Positions 26,844 to 36,664 of a stretch of 64,000 bases of DNA are shown here, piece after piece. Source of the stretch: Porifericola rhodea (lineage in GTDB: Bacteria; Bacteroidota; Bacteroidia; Cytophagales; Cyclobacteriaceae); the NCBI RefSeq assembly GCF_030506305.1, contig NZ_CP119421.1, positions 1,356,354 to 1,420,353 of the forward strand, in the 5' to 3' direction. The position numbers and the translations under genes were made by a program. Below the pieces are notes generated by a model. It was not told where the DNA came from. It worked only from the letters and a program-made list of their open reading frames with translations, and ran no database searches. Each line of letters opens with the position of its first letter. Within the stretch, counting starts at the first letter, position 1.

Positions 26844-29621
26844 ATGCCTGGCTTATCCTCAATACAGCGTAAGAAACGCTACCTACTTATTCCTTTTGGG
26901 CTGCTGCTGTTAAGTATCGCCTATGTACTGTGGGGCGAGTCTGTTCTGTTTGAGCAAAAAGTAGACTTTAATGCCGAAATACGACCTATACTGAACAAAA
27001 AATGTATAACCTGCCACGGTGGAGTCAAACGTTCTGGTGATTTCAGTCTTTTATTCCGCTCAGAAGCATTAGGCGTAAACGAATCTGGCAAAAGAGCTAT
27101 TGTACCCGGCGATGTAGAAGCCAGCGAAATGATTCACAGAATCAAACATACCGATCCTGAAGAGCGTATGCCCCCCGAAGGCGAACCTCTTTCGCAGGAA
27201 GAAGTTAATTTACTCTCACGCTGGATAGAACAGGGAGCCTACTGGGAAGATCACTGGGCCTACGTTAAGCCTGAGCCCATTACCCCCCCCGAAGTTGAGT
27301 CAGACTGGGTTAATAATGATATTGATAAGTTCATTCTACAGACTCTTAACACAAAAAATCTGCAACCTTCCGCTGAGGCGGATAAAGCTACACTCCTCCG
27401 TAGGCTTAGCCTGGACCTGACCGGCCTACCTCCTGAGCAGGAGCTTATACATAAGTTTCTGTCAGACTCATCTGATCAGGCTTATGAAAAAGCTGTAGAT
27501 TACCTGCTTGCTTCTCCCCGCTACGGAGAACGCTGGGCTGCTATGTGGATGGACCTTGCTCGCTATGCCGACTCCAAAGGTTACGAGAAAGATGACCACC
27601 GTAACATCTGGCAATATCGAGATTGGCTGATTAAAGCTTTTAATGAGGATAAACCTTTTGACCTGTTTACGATAGAACAGCTGGCTGGCGACCTGATGCC
27701 CAAGCCCCCAAAAGGGCAGGATGAGTCTCGCTATATCGCTACAGCTTTTCACCGCAACACCATGAACAATGACGAAGGAGGTACCGATGACGAAGAGTTT
27801 AGGGTTGCGGCAGTCATAGATAGAGTAAATACTACCTGGGATGTCTGGCAGGCAACTACCATGGCTTGTGTGCAGTGCCATAGTCACCCTTATGACCCTA
27901 TTCGTCACGAAGAGTACTATAAATTTTACGCTTTTCTAAATAACACTTCCGATGCCGATGTGCCTAGTGAATCGCCTAACTTAAAGCAGTTTAAAAGGGA
28001 AGAAGACCAAAAAAAGCTAGAAGAACTAAAAAATTGGGTAATCACCCATACGGCATCTGCGGATGATAAGCTAACTCAGGCTCAGCAAATTGTAGATATG
28101 GTAAGGTTTACCGAACCTAAGTTTCATCCTAAAAATTTTAAAGAGCTTACCAAAGGAGCGCTGGCCGATGGTAAATACCTGGAAGTAGATGATGGCGGCT
28201 ACGCTATTATACCAGACTATACTCTCACTGGCAAAAACGAATTGCTTATCAGCTACCGTGCACCTCAAGGCGGCGGACTGGTAGAGTTTAGAAAAGGTGG
28301 ACTTAACGGTGAGTTGCTGGCACATTGGAAAGTAAAGAAAGCAGATAAAGGCTGGGGAAAATCTGTAGTAACTTCTATTCCACTGAAGCCCACTGAGGGT
28401 AGGCACGATGTATATATGATTTTCAAAGATCCTGGACGCAAAGGACCACTCTGCTCAATAGAATGGGTACTGTTCCATACATCTTTACCTGGTGCGGAGC
28501 AACCTCAGTATACTGAAATGAAACAGGCTTTTTTGTCTCTTCTTAACAAAGATGAGGTTGAAAAAACCCCGGTTATGGTAGAGCGCCCGGCAGACTTCAG
28601 AAGAAAAACCCATGTTTTTGTAAGAGGCAACTGGATGGTAGATGGTGAGGAAGTAGAAGCTGACGTACCTCACGCGTGGCCGGCAATGGCTGAAGGAGCG
28701 CCCAAAAATCGCCTCGGAATGGCCCAGTGGCTAGTAAGTACCGAAAATCCACTTACTGCCAGAGTCGCCGTTAACCGTTTCTGGTCTCAGCTCTTTGGTA
28801 TTGGCATCGTAGAAACGGTAGAAGACTTTGGCACACAAGGAGCCAAACCTTCTCACCCTCAGCTTTTAGACTGGCTCGCTATGCAGTTTATGCATGAACA
28901 TGCCTGGAGCATTAAAAAACTGCTCAAGCAGATTGTCATGTCTGCTACCTACCGACAGTCATCCAAGGTGAGACCACAACTACAGGAGGTAGACCCCGCA
29001 AATCGCTATCTGGCCAGAGGGCCCAGAGTAAGACTTACAGCAGAGCAGATTAGGGATCAGGCTCTTGCGGTCAGTGGTTTGCTCAGCACCAAAATGTATG
29101 GTCCCAGTGTAATGCCAGAGCAACCTGAAGGCATCTGGCAGGTTGTTTATAGCGGACGCCAGTGGAAGACCAGTGAAGGAGAAGACCAGTACCGTCGTGG
29201 CCTGTACACCTACTGGAGACGTACCAGCCCTTATCCTTCTATGATTGCTTTTGACAGCCCCAGTCGGGAGTTTTGTGTCACTCGTCGTATCAGAACCAAT
29301 ACTCCCCTTCAGGCTCTCGTTACGCTAAACGACCCTGTATTTATGCAGGCAGCACAGGCACTTGCCAAACGTATGTTGCACGAAGGAGGCGAAAACCCCA
29401 AAGCGTACATCAATACCGGCTATCAATTAGCTATGTTAAAGCCTCTGAGCCCGGAAAAGGAAAAGGCACTTTTAAAGTTATATGAAGAGGCACTGGCTCA
29501 TTATCAGGCAGCACCAGAAGAAACCATAAAACTGATTGAGGAAGAAAATCATCAGCTGGCAGCACTGTCTGTTGTAGCTAATGCCATACTTAACTTAGAT
29601 GAATTTGTAACCAAAGGATAG
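26844..29621 (+). CDS. Planctomycete-type cytochrome c / DUF1549 / DUF1553 protein
   Basis: A 925-residue exported protein. One N-terminal membrane segment (about 13-30) is followed by a c-type haem site CITCH (C54, C57, H58) and the MPPEGEPLSQEEV distal segment of planctomycete cytochrome C domains. DUF1549 follows (about 150-360, with YGERWAAMWMDLARYADSKG), then a carbohydrate-binding-like middle region and DUF1553 (from NRLGMAQWLVSTENPLTARVAV to the end). The ATG at 26844 is preferred over a TTG at 26799. In Planctomycetes and some Bacteroidota this architecture pairs with DUF1501 proteins, as here. Role unproven, often proposed in polysaccharide or sulfated-glycan breakdown. Confidence 0.88.
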   Translation: MPGLSSIQRKKRYLLIPFGLLLLSIAYVLWGESVLFEQKVDFNAEIRPILNKKCITCHGGVKRSGDFSLLFRSEALGVNESGKRAIVPGDVEASEMIHRIKHTDPEERMPPEGEPLSQEEVNLLSRWIEQGAYWEDHWAYVKPEPITPPEVESDWVNNDIDKFILQTLNTKNLQPSAEADKATLLRRLSLDLTGLPPEQELIHKFLSDSSDQAYEKAVDYLLASPRYGERWAAMWMDLARYADSKGYEKDDHRNIWQYRDWLIKAFNEDKPFDLFTIEQLAGDLMPKPPKGQDESRYIATAFHRNTMNNDEGGTDDEEFRVAAVIDRVNTTWDVWQATTMACVQCHSHPYDPIRHEEYYKFYAFLNNTSDADVPSESPNLKQFKREEDQKKLEELKNWVITHTASADDKLTQAQQIVDMVRFTEPKFHPKNFKELTKGALADGKYLEVDDGGYAIIPDYTLTGKNELLISYRAPQGGGLVEFRKGGLNGELLAHWKVKKADKGWGKSVVTSIPLKPTEGRHDVYMIFKDPGRKGPLCSIEWVLFHTSLPGAEQPQYTEMKQAFLSLLNKDEVEKTPVMVERPADFRRKTHVFVRGNWMVDGEEVEADVPHAWPAMAEGAPKNRLGMAQWLVSTENPLTARVAVNRFWSQLFGIGIVETVEDFGTQGAKPSHPQLLDWLAMQFMHEHAWSIKKLLKQIVMSATYRQSSKVRPQLQEVDPANRYLARGPRVRLTAEQIRDQALAVSGLLSTKMYGPSVMPEQPEGIWQVVYSGRQWKTSEGEDQYRRGLYTYWRRTSPYPSMIAFDSPSREFCVTRRIRTNTPLQALVTLNDPVFMQAAQALAKRMLHEGGENPKAYINTGYQLAMLKPLSPEKEKALLKLYEEALAHYQAAPEETIKLIEEENHQLAALSVVANAILNLDEFVTKG

Positions 29622-29635
29622 ATTAGACTAATTCC

Positions 29636-29660
29636 CTTTCCGGCAGCTATTGCAGGAAAG
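29636..29660. other. Hairpin in the spacer between the cytochrome and DUF1501 genes
   Basis: CTTTCC (29636-29641) and GGAAAG (29655-29660) pair, with GCA/TGC extending the stem after one mismatch; loop of 5 nt. It lies in the 86-nt intercistronic gap. No T tract follows, so it may affect mRNA processing rather than termination. Confidence 0.35.
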
Positions 29661-29707
29661 AAAGTGATGAAAAACTACTGTACACAGCCAAAAATTGAAA
29701 TAGAAAC

Positions 29708-31192
29708 ATGAAACTTTTTGAAGAGGCCCAACACCGCAACGCAGCATACGAAACTCGGCGACATTTTCTAAAGAAATGCAGCTCCGGGCTAGGTAGTATT
29801 GCTATGGGTTCGCTTTTCGGCTGTAACCCCTTTAGCACTTCAGAAAGTAAAATTGTACCACCGGTGGTAGGCAACCCTTTAGCTCCTGCAACTTCGCATT
29901 TTGCTCCAAAGGCAAAACGTGTTATTTATCTACACATGGCGGGTGCCCCTTCTCAACTGGAGTTATTTGATTATAAATCGGAACTGGCTAAACTTCATGG
30001 GTTGGACTGCCCGCCTTCCTTGCTGGAAGGGAAGCGCTTTGCTTTTATACAGGGCGTTCCCAAAATGCTGGGCCCCCAGGCTAAGTTTGCTCCCCGTGGG
30101 CAGTCAGGAGCTATGGTGTCTGATCTTCTTCCCCATTTTCATGAGGTAGTGGATGAAACTGCCATCATTAAAACCCTGCACACCGATGAGTTTAACCATG
30201 CTCCCGCACAGCTTTTGGTACAAACAGGTAGCTCGCGCCTCGGACGCCCAAGTATGGGCTCCTGGGTCACGTATGGCTTGGGGTCTGAAAATGACGACCT
30301 GCCCGGTTTTATAGTATTAGTTTCTGGAGGCAATACCCCAAGTGCCGGTAAAAGTGTATGGGGCAGTGGCTTTTTACCTACCATTTATCAGGGGGTGCAG
30401 TGTCGTTCAGAAGGAGACCCTGTACTATATGTATCTAACCCTGAAGGGATGAGCCGCGACTTAAGACGCAAGTCTTTAGATGCCATTAACCAGATAAATG
30501 AAAAAGAATATCAGGAGATGGGCGACCCCGAAACGCTAACTCGTATCTCTCAGTACGAAATGGCATTCAGGATGCAGATTTCCGTGCCCGAAATTATGGA
30601 CATTTCTAAAGAGCCTGAGTATATACAAAAAATGTATGGCATAGAGCCCGGCAAAGCTTCTTTTGCTAATAACTGTCTGCTGGCCCGGCGGCTAAGTGAG
30701 CGTGGCGTACGCTTTATTCAACTGTACGATTGGGGCTGGGATACGCACGGCAATAGCAAAAGTGTAGCTATTGAGCATGGATTTAGAGATAAATGTAAAC
30801 AGATAGACCAGCCCATAGCGGCCCTTATCAAAGATTTAAAGCAACGAGGACTGTTAGATGAAACTTTAATTGTTTGGGGAGGAGAATTTGGCCGTACCCC
30901 TATGCAGGAAAACAGAAATGGCAGAACTATGCCTTTTATGGGACGCGACCACCATACCGAAGCTTTTAGTATGTGGATGGCCGGCGGAGGAGTAAAAGGA
31001 GGTATTACCCACGGAGAAACTGACGAAATAGGCTACTACGGCATTAAAGACAGAGTGCATATCCATGACTTACAGGCTACTATTCTGCATTTGATGGGCA
31101 TGGATCACGAACGACTTACTTATCATTTTCAGGGTCGAGACTTTAGGCTTACCGATGTGGCAGGCAAAGTGGTAAAGCCTCTTTTAGCATAA
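29708..31192 (+). CDS. DUF1501 (sulfatase-like) Tat-type exported protein
   Basis: A 494-residue protein. The start [15 protein letters not shown] (twin Arg at 17-18) and following hydrophobic stretch ending SLFGC look like a Tat signal, possibly with lipidation at C39. The body carries DUF1501 features: [47 protein letters not shown] and the metal-site-like [10 protein letters not shown] with [22 protein letters not shown]1501 belongs to the alkaline phosphatase/sulfatase superfamily; a hydrolase role is inferred. It follows the DUF1549/DUF1553 gene in the usual order. Confidence 0.88.
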   Translation: MKLFEEAQHRNAAYETRRHFLKKCSSGLGSIAMGSLFGCNPFSTSESKIVPPVVGNPLAPATSHFAPKAKRVIYLHMAGAPSQLELFDYKSELAKLHGLDCPPSLLEGKRFAFIQGVPKMLGPQAKFAPRGQSGAMVSDLLPHFHEVVDETAIIKTLHTDEFNHAPAQLLVQTGSSRLGRPSMGSWVTYGLGSENDDLPGFIVLVSGGNTPSAGKSVWGSGFLPTIYQGVQCRSEGDPVLYVSNPEGMSRDLRRKSLDAINQINEKEYQEMGDPETLTRISQYEMAFRMQISVPEIMDISKEPEYIQKMYGIEPGKASFANNCLLARRLSERGVRFIQLYDWGWDTHGNSKSVAIEHGFRDKCKQIDQPIAALIKDLKQRGLLDETLIVWGGEFGRTPMQENRNGRTMPFMGRDHHTEAFSMWMAGGGVKGGITHGETDEIGYYGIKDRVHIHDLQATILHLMGMDHERLTYHFQGRDFRLTDVAGKVVKPLLA

Positions 31193-31257
31193 AATATCAT
31201 TGTTATTTAATAGATTACCCAAGTTTAAGAGTATATTATTTCTAGAATACAGTAATT

Positions 31258-32700
31258 ATGGAGCAGACGACCTCAGATTTAGTATTATTTTTCGGGCGAT
31301 TTCATCCCATCATTTTACACTTGCCCATTGGCTTTTTGCTTATAGCATTCGTGTTGGAGCTTATGTCTCGTATCAAAAGGTTTGAAGCTTATAAAGCTGC
31401 CGTAGGCCTTATTTTGTTTCTGGGTGCTGTATCTGCTATTGTAGCCGCGGTACTAGGTTACATGCTTGCGCAAGGCGGTGGCTATGGAGATGAACTACTT
31501 TCTCTACACCAGTGGCTTGGTATAGCTGCAGCACTTACCGCTATCATTTCTTTAGTACTCAACTGGATGGTTAGCAAAAACATTTCTCCTACTCTGGATA
31601 AAGTTTATGTATCTACCATGTCGGTAATGATTATAGTTTTGATGGCCGCCGGCCACTATGGAGGTTCTTTAACTCATGGCTCTGACTACTTAACACAGTA
31701 TATGCCTAACCCATTAAGGACATTGGCTGGCATGGAGCCCAAGCAAGAGAAAAAAGAGGTTAAAATAGCCAGCATACCTGAAGCACAGATCTATCACGAT
31801 ATTGTTTTTCCTATTATTGATGCTCGCTGTGTCTCCTGCCATAACCCTGATAAGCGCAAAGGAGAGCTCGAGATGCATACACCCGAAGCTCTGGTAAAAG
31901 GAGGAGAAAGCGGAGAGGCTTTTATTGCTGGTAATGCTGCCGAAAGTGATATGATTAAAAGGTTGCTCTTACCCGAACACCATGATGAACATATGCCCCC
32001 AGAAGGTAAAAGCCAACTGACCGAAGAGCAGGTAGCACTGCTAAGCTGGTGGGTAAACGAAGGTGCTCCTTTTGACAAAACAGTAGCACAGGTTAATGTA
32101 AGCGAAGAGATTCAGGCTGTGTTGAACACATTAGCTGACCCTAATGCTAACAAGTCAGAAGTAGAAATTCTACTAGCCACTGAAGTGCCCGAAGTAGATG
32201 AGCAGTCGCTAAAGCAGTTGCAAGCCTCCGGAGTACAGTTAATGCCTCTGGCTGCGGAAGTCAACTGGCTGCAAGCCCGCATTCCCCTAAGCAAATCCGG
32301 AGACTCATTAATACAGGCGCTACAACCAGTAGCTGAACAGCTTACCTGGCTGGATATGGGTGATACCCGCACTTCTGATCAGGCACTTGCCACAGTACCA
32401 AAGTTTAGCAAACTTACACGCCTGCACCTGGAAAACACACAGGTAACCGACGCTGGTTTGCAACATATAAAGGACTTACCTTATCTGGAGTACCTCAACC
32501 TATACGGCACCCAGGTAAGCGACGAAGGCATACAACAGCTAAAAAGCTTAAAAAACCTAAAAAAACTATACCTGTGGCAGACCCAGGCTACAGAAGAAGG
32601 TGTAGCTAAGCTTCAGGAAGCTCTGCCTCAGTTAGAAGTAAACATGGGAATTAACAATTGGGAAAGCGTAAATGCTGACAGCACGCTAGCAGCAAAATAA
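31258..32700 (+). CDS. DUF2231 membrane domain - cytochrome c - leucine-rich repeat protein
   Basis: A 480-residue protein in three parts. Residues 1-140 are a four-helix membrane domain with DUF2231 features (FGRFHPIILHLPIGFLLIAF, SLHQWLGIA). A periplasmic planctomycete-type cytochrome domain has the haem site CVSCH (C191, C194, H195) and MPPEGKSQLTEEQ. The C-terminal region (about 360-470) has leucine-rich repeats such as LTRLHLENTQVTDAGLQHI and LEYLNLYGTQVSDEGIQQL. It is third in an apparent operon with the two genes upstream and may be the electron-transfer or anchoring partner; this is inference. A strong terminator follows. Confidence 0.85.
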   Translation: MEQTTSDLVLFFGRFHPIILHLPIGFLLIAFVLELMSRIKRFEAYKAAVGLILFLGAVSAIVAAVLGYMLAQGGGYGDELLSLHQWLGIAAALTAIISLVLNWMVSKNISPTLDKVYVSTMSVMIIVLMAAGHYGGSLTHGSDYLTQYMPNPLRTLAGMEPKQEKKEVKIASIPEAQIYHDIVFPIIDARCVSCHNPDKRKGELEMHTPEALVKGGESGEAFIAGNAAESDMIKRLLLPEHHDEHMPPEGKSQLTEEQVALLSWWVNEGAPFDKTVAQVNVSEEIQAVLNTLADPNANKSEVEILLATEVPEVDEQSLKQLQASGVQLMPLAAEVNWLQARIPLSKSGDSLIQALQPVAEQLTWLDMGDTRTSDQALATVPKFSKLTRLHLENTQVTDAGLQHIKDLPYLEYLNLYGTQVSDEGIQQLKSLKNLKKLYLWQTQATEEGVAKLQEALPQLEVNMGINNWESVNADSTLAAK

Positions 32701-32722
32701 CTAACGCAACTCTTTAAGTAAG

Positions 32723-32754
32723 GGCGGAAATCACTAGGGTTTCCGCCTTTTTTT
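32723..32754 (+). terminator. Terminator of the cytochrome/DUF1501 operon
   Basis: GGCGGAAA (32723-32730) pairs with TTTCCGCC (32740-32747), followed by seven T. Confidence 0.88.
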
Positions 32755-32760
32755 GTGGTT

Positions 32761-32768
32761 TAGATTTG
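32761..32768 (+). promoter_or_regulatory. Candidate -7 element for rluE
   Basis: TAGATTTG fits TAnnTTTG and lies 41 nt upstream of the ATG at 32810. No clear -33 element; it directly follows a terminator, where a new promoter is expected. Confidence 0.35.
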
Positions 32769-32809
32769 TAAGTTTGTGTGCTCAACTTTTTTATCATTAA
32801 GAAGCTATC

Positions 32810-33388
32810 ATGGCACGACTTATTCTATTCAATAAACCCTTTCAGGTGCTCTGTCAGTTTTCTCCTGAAGGAGACAAAAAGACGCTTAAAGACTATGTAC
32901 CTATCCCTAAAGTGTATCCTGCTGGGCGGCTTGATTATGATAGTGAAGGTCTTGTAGTCCTTACTGATGCCGGATATCTTCAGCACCTGATTAGCGATCC
33001 CAAACATAAAATGGGTAAAACATACTGGGCACAGGTAGAACGTATACCAGATGAGCAGGCATTAAATCAGTTAAAAGAAGGGGTACAACTTAAAGATGGA
33101 TTAACCCGCCCTGCTCAGGTTAAACTGATAGATGAACCTGATATTTGGGAACGGCACCCTCCTATTCGGGAACGTAAAAACGTACCCACAGCCTGGCTGG
33201 AATTACAAATTAAAGAAGGACGCAACCGGCAGGTTCGCCGAATGACAGCCGCTGTTGGTTTTCCTACTCTCCGGCTGGTTCGCAATACCGTAGGGCCATG
33301 GTCTCTGCAAAACTTACAAGTGGGGGAATGGATAGAAGTACCTTGCCCTAAAAACAGGCAGGAACTGATGAAGATGATGAAGGCTTAG
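32810..33388 (+). CDS. rluE: 23S rRNA pseudouridine synthase, RluE type
   Basis: A 192-residue member of the RsuA/RluB/E/F group. The catalytic motif is AGRLDYDSEGLVVLT with D42 as the catalytic Asp; KTYWAQVE and the C-terminal IKEGRNRQVRRMTAAVGFPTLRLVR block are typical. There is no N-terminal S4 domain, as in RluE, which modifies U2457 of E. coli 23S rRNA. RluE is the best fit by length and absence of S4; the target site is inferred from the family. Confidence 0.88.
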   Translation: MARLILFNKPFQVLCQFSPEGDKKTLKDYVPIPKVYPAGRLDYDSEGLVVLTDAGYLQHLISDPKHKMGKTYWAQVERIPDEQALNQLKEGVQLKDGLTRPAQVKLIDEPDIWERHPPIRERKNVPTAWLELQIKEGRNRQVRRMTAAVGFPTLRLVRNTVGPWSLQNLQVGEWIEVPCPKNRQELMKMMKA

Positions 33389-33469
33389 TATTTATGCACG
33401 AGCGAATTCACTGTTTGAAAGTTTGGCAGCTTTCCATATCTTCAGAACTTATCCTAACCTATCCGTTAC

Positions 33470-34909
33470 ATGAAGAGAATAATTACCTCATTAATCATTT
33501 TGGCTAGTGTATTGCCTACCTATGCCCAAAAGAAAGTAAAAATCAATAGCCAGAAGAAAGCTGTCATCCAGTCTGTAGATGATAAGTCTGAAGCGCTAAC
33601 ACAGCTAAGCGATAAGATATGGGCTTTTGAGGAAGTAGCTTTTCAGGAAACTCAATCTGCTAAAGCACTTGCCGACTACGCCGAAGCACAAGGCTTTACA
33701 GTAAAGAGAGGAGTCGCAGGTATCCCTACTGCTTTTACTGCTGAATATGGTTCCGGAGCACCTGTCATTGGTATTCTTGGAGAGTTTGATGCACTGCCAG
33801 GCCTGTCACAGAAAACTGTGCCCACTAAAGACCCGCTAAACCCAGGCGCCCCTGGCCATGGCTGTGGACATAACCTTTTTGGTGTAGCCTCTCTTGGGGC
33901 AGCTACTGCTATTAAAGAACTTATTGAAGCTGGAGAATTAGAAGGCACTGTTCGCTTTTATGGCACCCCGGCAGAAGAAAAGTATTTTGGTAAGTTGTGG
34001 ATGGTACGAGAAGGTCTTTTTGATGATGTAGATGTATGCATGGATTGGCACCCTTCCGCAGAAACAAAAGTGAGTGTGCAGAAAGGACTTGCCCTGGTAG
34101 ATTTTATAGTAGAGTTTGAAGGGCAGGCAGCCCACGCCTCGGGCGACCCCTGGAATGGACGTAGTGCGTCTGATGCTTTAGAGCTCTATACAACTGGTAT
34201 TAACTACTATCGTGAACATATTAAACCTACTGTTAGGATTCATTATCATATCCAGGATGGAGGCCAGGTGGTAAATGTAGTACCTGACTATAGTAAAATC
34301 TGGACCAGAGTAAGGGATACTAATCGTGAGGGCATGGAAAAAGTATGGAAGCACGTAGAGCGTATTGCCGAGGGTGCTGCTATTATGGCAGATGTAGACT
34401 ACAAAATCAGCCTGGTATCTGGAGTGCATGAGGTATTAGTGAACCGCACTGGGGGAGCTGCCTTACAAAGCAATCTGGAATACCTGGGTTCTATATCTTA
34501 TACTGATGAGGAACAGGAGTTTGCCAAAAAAATTCAGGAGGCTACTCAATCTGAGATTGTAGGTATTGAGTCTAAAATTGAGCCTATGGAAGAAACCTTA
34601 GAAAACCCTATGGGAGGCTCCACCGATGTGGGTGATGTGAGCTATGTAGTACCTACCATTCGCCTCAGTGCCACTACAGCTCCTAAAGGAACACCATGGC
34701 ATTCTTGGGCAGTAGTAGCTTGTGGCGGCATGTCTATAGGGCACAAAGGGATGCTTTACGCAGCTAAGGCACTAGCTATGACTATGGTAGACCTATACGA
34801 AAAGGAAAAACTGAGAGAAAAAATTAAAGCAGAATTTAAAGAGCGCAAAGGAGACTACGTATACAAAGGCATCGTACCCGACGGCCCTCCCCCTATCGGT
34901 AATAATTAA
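33470..34909 (+). CDS. Exported M20-family amidohydrolase (AbgB-like)
   Basis: A 479-residue protein with a signal peptide cut after LPTYAQ (about residue 20). The M20 core has GEFDALPG (104-111), the metal site GHGCGHN (129-135), PAEEKYFGK and the dimerisation domain with GQAAHASGDPWNGRSASDA. This is the pattern of the AbgB subgroup, which cleaves p-aminobenzoyl-glutamate in E. coli. Export means its substrate is external or periplasmic. A late TDVGDVSYVVPTIRLS segment is the C-terminal catalytic part. Another, less related M20 enzyme is at 17784. Confidence 0.88.
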   Translation: MKRIITSLIILASVLPTYAQKKVKINSQKKAVIQSVDDKSEALTQLSDKIWAFEEVAFQETQSAKALADYAEAQGFTVKRGVAGIPTAFTAEYGSGAPVIGILGEFDALPGLSQKTVPTKDPLNPGAPGHGCGHNLFGVASLGAATAIKELIEAGELEGTVRFYGTPAEEKYFGKLWMVREGLFDDVDVCMDWHPSAETKVSVQKGLALVDFIVEFEGQAAHASGDPWNGRSASDALELYTTGINYYREHIKPTVRIHYHIQDGGQVVNVVPDYSKIWTRVRDTNREGMEKVWKHVERIAEGAAIMADVDYKISLVSGVHEVLVNRTGGAALQSNLEYLGSISYTDEEQEFAKKIQEATQSEIVGIESKIEPMEETLENPMGGSTDVGDVSYVVPTIRLSATTAPKGTPWHSWAVVACGGMSIGHKGMLYAAKALAMTMVDLYEKEKLREKIKAEFKERKGDYVYKGIVPDGPPPIGNN

Positions 34910-34927
34910 AAAAGAAAATAATAAACC

Positions 34928-34960
34928 GTCCCCTTGCTTCATCAGGTAAGGGGACTTTTT
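34928..34960. terminator. Terminator after the AbgB-like gene
   Basis: GTCCCCTT (34928-34935) pairs with AAGGGGAC (34948-34955), followed by five T. It lies between convergent genes. Confidence 0.85.
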
Positions 34961-35019
34961 GGAGATAGTATATATGCTATATACCTCACGGCATATTCGT
35001 TCTTCCACTTTACCTTAAG

Positions 35020-36453
35020 CTAGTTTAAGAAGGTATTCTTCCATTGTATACCTAAAGCAAAACTCATATTATTACTCAGGTTGCCAAGGTCTAGCGTAGT
35101 AGACAATTTTAAACCTAAGGAAGTAGCTGCAGTATACTGTAGTTCCGTTTGCAAATAGCTTTGTGTCGGTTGATGGTTAAATGCTCCATTATAATAATTT
35201 CCGAAATGTCTGCTATATGTAAATAACTGACGGTAGCTACATTGATCAGAAAGTGAACCCGCAACTCCTACATGCACTGACTGCACACGGTTACTAATAA
35301 AATCATATGCACCAAGAGCTTCCTGATCTAATTGATAGTTTTCAGCTTGAGCCTTGTTGAGAAGTAAAGGAGTACCCATGCTATAGCCTTCATTTGTCCA
35401 ACCCGATCTGTAGATAGAATGGTTATAATAATTAAATTGTCCTATAAACATACCTTCACCTCCCTGATGACTAGTGTTGAGATACTCTACTACGACCTTT
35501 TCTATCACCTCACAAGGTAGCTTATTAACCCTTAACCCCACTAGTCGGTCTTTCCCGAAGATATAGAGGGCATCTAAATTATCTCGTCCATATATTTTTT
35601 CATTACGCCCAGTTTCATAGGGAGTCTGCGTATATAGGTGATACAAGCTTGTTTTAAGCTTCCAGCGAAGGCCTAAATCTGTAATCAGGATATGATTACC
35701 TAGGGCGTTATAAATATTCTGAGGAGCATCTGTATACTTTTCATCCTGTTTTTGTGGTGCTCCAATTATTATTATTCTGTAATCTTGAAACCTATCTGGC
35801 AAAGGGCCCTGAGGATGATTACCTCCCCACTGCACAAAATGGTTGAGACCTCCTTCAAAAGCAAAGTTCTGATTCCCAATTAATAAGTAAAAATTTTTTG
35901 CATGTAAATAGGCTCCCTTCACGTAGCGATCACTGCCTAACCAAGCATGCTGCCAACGTCCTTTAAAATGAACCCATCCCTCGCTAGCAGGTATGGGTGT
36001 ATACTTATTTACTGCCAACTCTATTGCAGGAACAGGTAGGGCATTATGGCTGATGGCTAATGACCCTGCGGAAAGCAAGGAGTCAACTTCACCCCAGCGT
36101 TGCCTAAAGCGACCAGCTTTTAGGTCTATATTATTGTAAGATAAAGATGCGTATGCCTGTGCAATTTGAACTTGCTTGGTCAGCAATTCAGTATTTAGTT
36201 GCACTGAGGAATTTAACCTCCAGTATTTTCCAAAACCTGCCCGGTAATGTACCCCTCCTCCCACTAATAAATATTGCTTTTCATTGGGTATACTCCCCCA
36301 TTGATTGGAAACCTGCCAGAATGGCTGATAACTTTTATCAGCATACCCAACCTGAGTCTCTATGCCTATATTTAAACTATCTTTAAATTGAGCAAAAGAA
36401 CTAAAAGGCAGACTTGTACAGCAGATTAGTAATAAAATTATAACTTTTTGCAC
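35020..36453 (-). CDS. Wzi-family capsule assembly outer membrane protein
   Basis: A 477-residue protein with a signal peptide (ending SSFAQ) and a long series of amphipathic beta strands, ending in LGIQWKNTFLN. Features shared with capsule assembly Wzi proteins are the opening QPFWQVSNQWGS, the LKAGRFRQRWGEVD segment and FQDYRIIIIG. Wzi is an 18-stranded barrel that helps hold capsule at the surface in E. coli. No capsule synthesis genes are adjacent. The family call is by pattern. Confidence 0.75.
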   Translation of the reverse strand: MQKVIILLLICCTSLPFSSFAQFKDSLNIGIETQVGYADKSYQPFWQVSNQWGSIPNEKQYLLVGGGVHYRAGFGKYWRLNSSVQLNTELLTKQVQIAQAYASLSYNNIDLKAGRFRQRWGEVDSLLSAGSLAISHNALPVPAIELAVNKYTPIPASEGWVHFKGRWQHAWLGSDRYVKGAYLHAKNFYLLIGNQNFAFEGGLNHFVQWGGNHPQGPLPDRFQDYRIIIIGAPQKQDEKYTDAPQNIYNALGNHILITDLGLRWKLKTSLYHLYTQTPYETGRNEKIYGRDNLDALYIFGKDRLVGLRVNKLPCEVIEKVVVEYLNTSHQGGEGMFIGQFNYYNHSIYRSGWTNEGYSMGTPLLLNKAQAENYQLDQEALGAYDFISNRVQSVHVGVAGSLSDQCSYRQLFTYSRHFGNYYNGAFNHQPTQSYLQTELQYTAATSLGLKLSTTLDLGNLSNNMSFALGIQWKNTFLN

Positions 36454-36486
36454 TTCAAGTTGTAATTAACATGTAATATTTACACT

Positions 36487-36494
36487 CAAAGATA
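36487..36494 (-). promoter_or_regulatory. Candidate -7 element for the Wzi-like gene
   Basis: On the minus strand TATCTTTG (36494-36487) fits TAnnTTTG, 33 nt upstream of the ATG. The -33 region is AT-rich without a clear TTTG. Confidence 0.35.
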
Positions 36495-36664
36495 TATTAT
36501 TTATTTAAAAAGTTAAATTTTATATTAAATATGTCATAATAGTGAGTAAGATCGGGATCTACATATAATAGGAGGCATGTAAGAAATAAAGGAGACCTCC
36601 CATTTTTAGCTTAGGCTTAAATAAGTTGAATATCTATCTAAGCCTGAAAATTATAGCTGTTAGG

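Noticed and set aside
36571-36600. GGAGG/CCTCC hairpin downstream of the ABC permease gene
   Set aside because: Five-base arms with a 20-nt loop and no T run; too weak to call a terminator.
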